From assembly GCA_028023455.1 (NCBI GenBank), contig JAQFVV010012489.1, positions 2,295,881 through 2,359,880 of the forward strand: 64,000 nucleotides of DNA, read 5' to 3'. A program made the translations under genes and the position numbers. Position 1 is the stretch's first letter, and every line of letters begins with the position of its first letter. Origin of the DNA: Epiperipatus broadwayi. Its lineage: Eukaryota; Onychophora; Udeonychophora; Euonychophora; Peripatidae. Positions 60,330-64,000 of this stretch are shown here, piece by piece. The notes under the pieces are model-generated. The model was not told the DNA's origin. It saw only the letters and a list, made by a program, of their open reading frames with translations, and searched no databases.

Positions 60330-61330
60330 AATGAAAACTTTATCATCTATTAAAAATTATTAATAATAAGTTAATTGATTTCCCAATCCCATTAAACATT
60401 TATGTTTTATGAAATTCTGGACCTCTTCTTAAAATTTCCTTATTATTTCAAATTATTACTGGAAATATGTCACTCATACATTACTCAGATCATATAAGTT
60501 TAGCATTTAGATCAATTATCCATACTTTATGAGATGATCATTTTGTAAGATTAAGTTGATTTTTTTACAGAAATAGGGCATATTTTTTTTTATCTTCTGC
60601 TTTTTAAACTGATACTTATAGGTGAATGCATGTAAATTTATAAAGAGCACATGACCAAAGGTTTATTCCCTTCCTATATTACATATGTAGTCAGCGCTAT
60701 ACAAATAGACTATTTATTGCAATAATGATTCTAATGACTCTTTGCACATCCATATTGAATGGGGGATTTATTATAATTTCTTCAAATTAATTTTTACATC
60801 AAATGTAGAAAATTATTATTATTTTTTGAGCAACAGCCTTTCTTAGGTATATCCTTTCTTGGGGAAAGATATTCCGAGAGGCAACTGTAATTACTAATTT
60901 ATTAGCAGCAATTCCTTATATTGGAACAATTATTGTAAACTGGCTATTAGTAGTATTTGTTGTTGGTAGTGCTACATTAAATCAATTTTTTTTACTTCAC
61001 ATTCTTTTATCTTTTATCCTGACTGCAATGGTAATAATTCACCTGTTATTCCTTTATCAATCAGGTGGAAAAAATAATCCACTAAGATAAAGTTCAAATC
61101 CAGACAAGATTACCATTTATCAATATTTTTCAATTCAAAATTCCATTTCTATATTATTATTTATTATTTTCTTATCTTTTCACATAATCTTTTATATGAT
61201 CCAGAAAATTATATTCTAGCAAATTCTTTAATTACTCCCATTCATATTCAACCAGAATGGTATTGCCTTTTTGAATATGCATTCTTCATTTCATCCCCAA
61301 TAAATTGGGGGGAGTAATTAATAATCTTTA
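60330..61330 (+). pseudogene. cob: Cytochrome b (mitochondrial, in NUMT)
   Basis: A dead copy of the complex III subunit. Readable segments: LIDFPIPLNIYVLWNSGPLL near 60380, SLAFSSIIHTLWDD near 60500, GIYYNFFKLIFTSNVE near 60768, [16 protein letters not shown] near 60882, then [16 protein letters not shown] and, after a frame change, [17 protein letters not shown] near 61218. Heme-ligand regions are only partly kept. Similarity stops near 61330, so the last third is missing. About 130 bases near 60605-60735 do not fit cob and look like an insertion. Confidence 0.85.
60605..60735. other. Unidentified insert in cob
   Basis: Sequence between the AYFF part of cob and the HIEWGIYY part that matches no expected cob residues. 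It includes AGTCAGCGCTATACAAATAG. The boundaries are approximate and no inverted ends are seen. Confidence 0.4.
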
Positions 61331-61374
61331 TTAATAATTCATTATACTAAATATTATTCAATTGAAAATAATAT

Positions 61375-61575
61375 TTCTGTAGTGTAATTTTCACTATGCC
61401 ACTCTCATGCAAGATAGGGACTGGTTTCTTTCTGCTTTTAACATCTTGTGGAAGGGTCTAATTATAAACATATGATGAAAGATATGTGAAAAAGACATAT
61501 GACCAGCCAAGGTGTACATTTTAAGCTAAATCAGAACTCATCACCTGATCCAAATCACAATCTCTTACATATATT
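61375..61575 (-). repeat. Repeat with decayed hammerhead-like core, copy 2
   Basis: The minus strand shares AAGATGTTAAAAGCAGA, GAAACCAGTCCCTA and GATGAGTTCTGATTTAGC with 55760-55950. The core is GTGATGA (61538-61544 complement) in place of CTGATGA, then TAAAATGTACAC. It directly adjoins the end of the NUMT. Confidence 0.45.
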
Positions 61576-61727
61576 TCTATCATATATATATAATACCAAC
61601 TCCAACGTTTTTCTCCAACATGAACTGGGGCAAATCGTGTTGAATGCCATTCATTTTATTTTGCCAAATCCTGTCAGATAATTCATTACAATCCTTTCAA
61701 TGATTTTTTGAATAAAAAATATTTATT

Positions 61728-61830
61728 GCGTTGTTAGCCGAGAGGTATCGCAAACCGCCATGCAAGCAAGTAGTTGGTTGCAGACGGTTGTGGGTTCGCG
61801 TCCCGGCCGATGCTATGACATATGAAAAAA
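61728..61830 (+). mobile_element. tRNA-derived SINE, subfamily B copy 7
   Basis: The head at 61728-61813 has box A-like TTAGCCGAGAGGTATCGC, an enlarged variable region and box B-like GTGGGTTCGCGTCCCGG. The family tag TATGACATATG and an A run follow. A perfect 15-base duplication, AAAAAATATTTATTG, at 61714-61728 and 61828-61842 marks an insertion by retrotransposition. Confidence 0.75.
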
Positions 61831-61849
61831 AAATATTTATTGTATTTAT

Positions 61850-62204
61850 TATCTTATGGAATGACTTTGTTTAGCAAACAAAAAACATGAGTTCAATTTA
61901 CCAAAAAGGTAAAAACTAAATGCACTATTGTTTTCCATCTAAACAGATCAATCTAATGCTCTTTTTGGCCAAACAAAAAAAAAAATCTGACCAACAAAAT
62001 ATATCCTTTTAATTTTATTAAATTCTATTAGAAGAATTACAACAATTTCAATATCAAAAATTAATAAAATAATAGTAATTATAAAAAAACCAGTAAAGAA
62101 AATGATAATTGCCTACCTAAATAACTGAAATCCAAACTGCAAAGGTGTTTTTTTTCCCAAGATCCTTATCATTCTTGTCTGACAAATATAATTATCAATA
62201 CTAT
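61850..62204. other. AT-rich stretch, nothing recognised
   Basis: No recognised element. Confidence 0.5.
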
Positions 62205-63499
62205 TGTGACAGTCAGATGATGTATGTTGATTTAACCCAGTTCGAATACTAGGCGAAAGTACCTCAAGGCCAACCATACGTGAGATATAATCAAGAATAC
62301 CTGACCTCGCCCTATTCGTCTAGTCTCGAAGCTATTGAACCGAACAACACTTCTGGCCACACATAAATTATTTTTCAACCGGCCACAAAGCTTGAACAGC
62401 GGTAGAGACATGGACGGAAATCCTAAGGAGCAAATAGTTAAATGTGCAAAAGTACTAAGAAATATGTGTTTTGGTTATGTGCTGGATCATTGAAAAGTAA
62501 AATAAAGCATTATAATAAGATTAGGAAACTCAAGCTTTTGATAGTTAAATAATATGTTTAATTAATGGCTTTAAAATATGAATTTAATGATATAATGGCC
62601 TCCGCTATTCCCCTAAATTACTGAAACAAACTAATTAGACAATCAAAACAGATTAATAGGTTTGCGGTCTAAATCTTTTCTTCCCAATTTTATTAAAAAT
62701 TGTCAACTCGATCTTCTCGATAAAGTACGATAAAAAAAAGAATCTTTCGCAAGCATTTCTAATTGCTTTGCGCTACAAACAGGGTTTAAAAATTATTTAA
62801 AACGTATATAGTTAAATCAGATATACGTAAAGCTAATGGCGGACAAAAGAGGCGTTATCAAAGAGATCAAGTTGGCACACAAAAGAAACCGACTCGCATT
62901 TAATTAACAAACATAAATAAAATTGGAAAGAGATTTTAAATGAACAAAAATTAACTATTAAACTCAACCGCAATGGAATACTAAATATTTACGCAGGTTA
63001 GTGAGGAAGAATAGCGAAGGGAAAAAGGTTACATATAGATAGATGATCACACAATATATATATTTAAGGTTAGTCTAATAAAAATGGTTACATAGCAAAT
63101 ACATATAAATTCACTGAAGCAATTAGAAAAAAATGAACAAAAGGTAGCATACGAAATAGTTCAATAGAGGAGATACGGAAGAGCACACGTTTTTCCTTGG
63201 TCATGTTCCGTACGGCGTTCGTGGCTTGATCCGACCGTCGACCGGTATTTGTCCGGACAATGAAAATATGTAGTATGGTTTCACGAAAAGTTCTCCAGAC
63301 ATGGGACAGAGTTCAGATGACTATTGAGTGGATATTAAGACATTTTGAATGGTATTCCGGAACCTCGGCGATAGGCAAAGCTATTTATTTGCCTAGCCAA
63401 GCATAGTAGAATCTATCAAACTTATATGATTTTTAGCTTGAGCAGGTTCAAACTTCTTCATGATTTGTAGACAACAGTTGTAGACTTTTGGGAATAAAA

Positions 63500-63655
63500 T
63501 CACGAACAAAATCTGACAGAGTTCTCCTAAGAGAAATCTGAATGCACCTTGCAATAGAAAAATCTGAATCAATCTTGCAATAGCAAACTCTGAAAGAATC
63601 ACCTTCACAAGGAAAATCAGAATCAACTGAATCCTTCAAAAGGAAAAATCTGAAT
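63500..63655 (-). repeat. Minisatellite of 26-32-base units
   Basis: On the minus strand about six units share TTCAGATTTTTC and a CCTTNTGAAGG or TATTGCAAG portion. Spacings are about 32, 28, 26, 26 and 26 bases. The units translate into repeated SDF-type peptides in one frame. Confidence 0.7.
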
Positions 63656-63678
63656 AATCAATCTTTTGTTCTCCCTTC

Positions 63679-63686
63679 TATTTATA
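63679..63686 (-). promoter_or_regulatory. TATA box
   Basis: TATAAATA within GGTATAAATAGAAGGGAG on the minus strand. The nearest downstream ATG (63639) is about 40 bases away, and the minisatellite starts immediately after. Confidence 0.5.
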
Positions 63687-64000
63687 CCCTCTCTGTCAGC
63701 TACCTTCTATTGTTTGTATGATCTGAGATCTTGATAAGCCCCTCCATGCTCCTTTGTTTCAAAGCAACACTTTCTAAAATAACTTTAACTTTTTACTCTA
63801 ACTTTCTTACTTCAAAGTTTGAATTCTCTTAATTAAAAGAAAGAAAGAGAAGGCCATCTTTAATTACACTTGAATGGCTCACTAATTAAAACTATACATT
63901 CTTTTAGAAAATGTTGGCAGGCTTATCTCAAAATCAAATCATACTAAATATTTTAACAGAATTTTAACAACAATATATTATTTTTTTTTATAGTAGAATA

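Larger units (their letters stand above)
57700..61340 (+). pseudogene. Nuclear mitochondrial insert (NUMT): trnL - nad1 - cob
   Basis: A decayed mitochondrial segment with nad1 followed by cob on the same strand, read with the invertebrate mitochondrial code (TGA as Trp, ATA as Met, AGA at Ser or Gly positions). It is interrupted by a 1.4-kb DNA transposon, a hairpin element and a short unidentified insert in cob. nad6 and trnP, which lie between nad1 and cob in many molluscs, are missing. Frameshifts and stops show that it is not functional. Confidence 0.85.
62205..63960 (-). mobile_element. Possible LTR-like region (minus)
   Basis: This stretch is less AT-rich than its surroundings. Read on the minus strand it holds a strong TATA box (63679-63686), a repeat-rich leader with an open frame of about 63 codons from 63639, a GC-richer block near 63180-63260 and a terminus like CTGACTGTCACA near 62210. 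I see no second copy in the window, so the LTR call is weak. A host promoter region is the alternative. Confidence 0.3.

Noticed and set aside
1-64000. CRISPR array, bacterial operons or riboswitches
   Set aside because: No regular spacer-repeat array, ribosome-binding sites or gene clusters occur. Tandem repeats here are contiguous minisatellites in eukaryotic DNA.

Overview
This window is AT-rich, repeat-dense eukaryotic nuclear DNA. I found no host protein-coding gene that I can defend; one 300-base stretch (about 32.46-32.78 kb) is at best a lone candidate exon. The density of Penelope-like elements, tRNA-derived SINEs, solo LTRs and (TA)n tracts suggests an invertebrate. A decayed mitochondrial insert carries nad1 and cob on the same strand, reads with the invertebrate mitochondrial code and fits the molluscan order nad1-(P-nad6)-cob. 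A mollusc, perhaps an octopod cephalopod, is my inference and is not proved.

Layout. 0.5-9.4 kb: three 2.1-kb LTR-like copies of one family (R1), two of them head-to-head six bases apart, then a 5'-truncated RTE-type LINE end at 9.6 kb. 10-16 kb: short repeats and microsatellites. 17.2-19.4 kb: palindromic repeats (family H) carrying hammerhead-ribozyme-like motifs. 21-29 kb: minisatellites, a decayed Penelope end, a tRNA-like SINE, and an inverted repeat with a second hammerhead-like motif. 33-37 kb: very AT-rich, almost featureless. 37.3-38.2 kb: a Penelope fragment. 38.2-39.5 and 45.4-46.8 kb: two inverted solo LTRs of a second family (R3). 41.8-45.3 kb: a nearly full-length but broken Penelope element with 13-base target-site duplications. 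48-57.4 kb: tRNA-Gly-like SINEs, another Penelope fragment and a 168-base Penelope terminal hairpin. 57.7-61.3 kb: the mitochondrial insert, interrupted by a pogo/Tigger-like transposon that itself contains a hAT-like MITE, and by a hairpin element. 62.2-64 kb: a possible minus-strand LTR region with a TATA box and a minisatellite.

The most interesting thread is the Penelope system. The hammerhead-bearing H repeats match the 5' flank of the broken Penelope body at 42.72-42.84 kb, so they are probably its ribozyme-bearing pseudo-LTRs. Its 3' end carries a tRNA-like segment and a terminal hairpin that also occurs alone as a MITE-like mini-element. Penelope elements with type I hammerheads are already known. 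What deserves checking here is the dimer-type stem III, the tRNA-like module and the mini-hairpin derivative. All alignments were made by eye.
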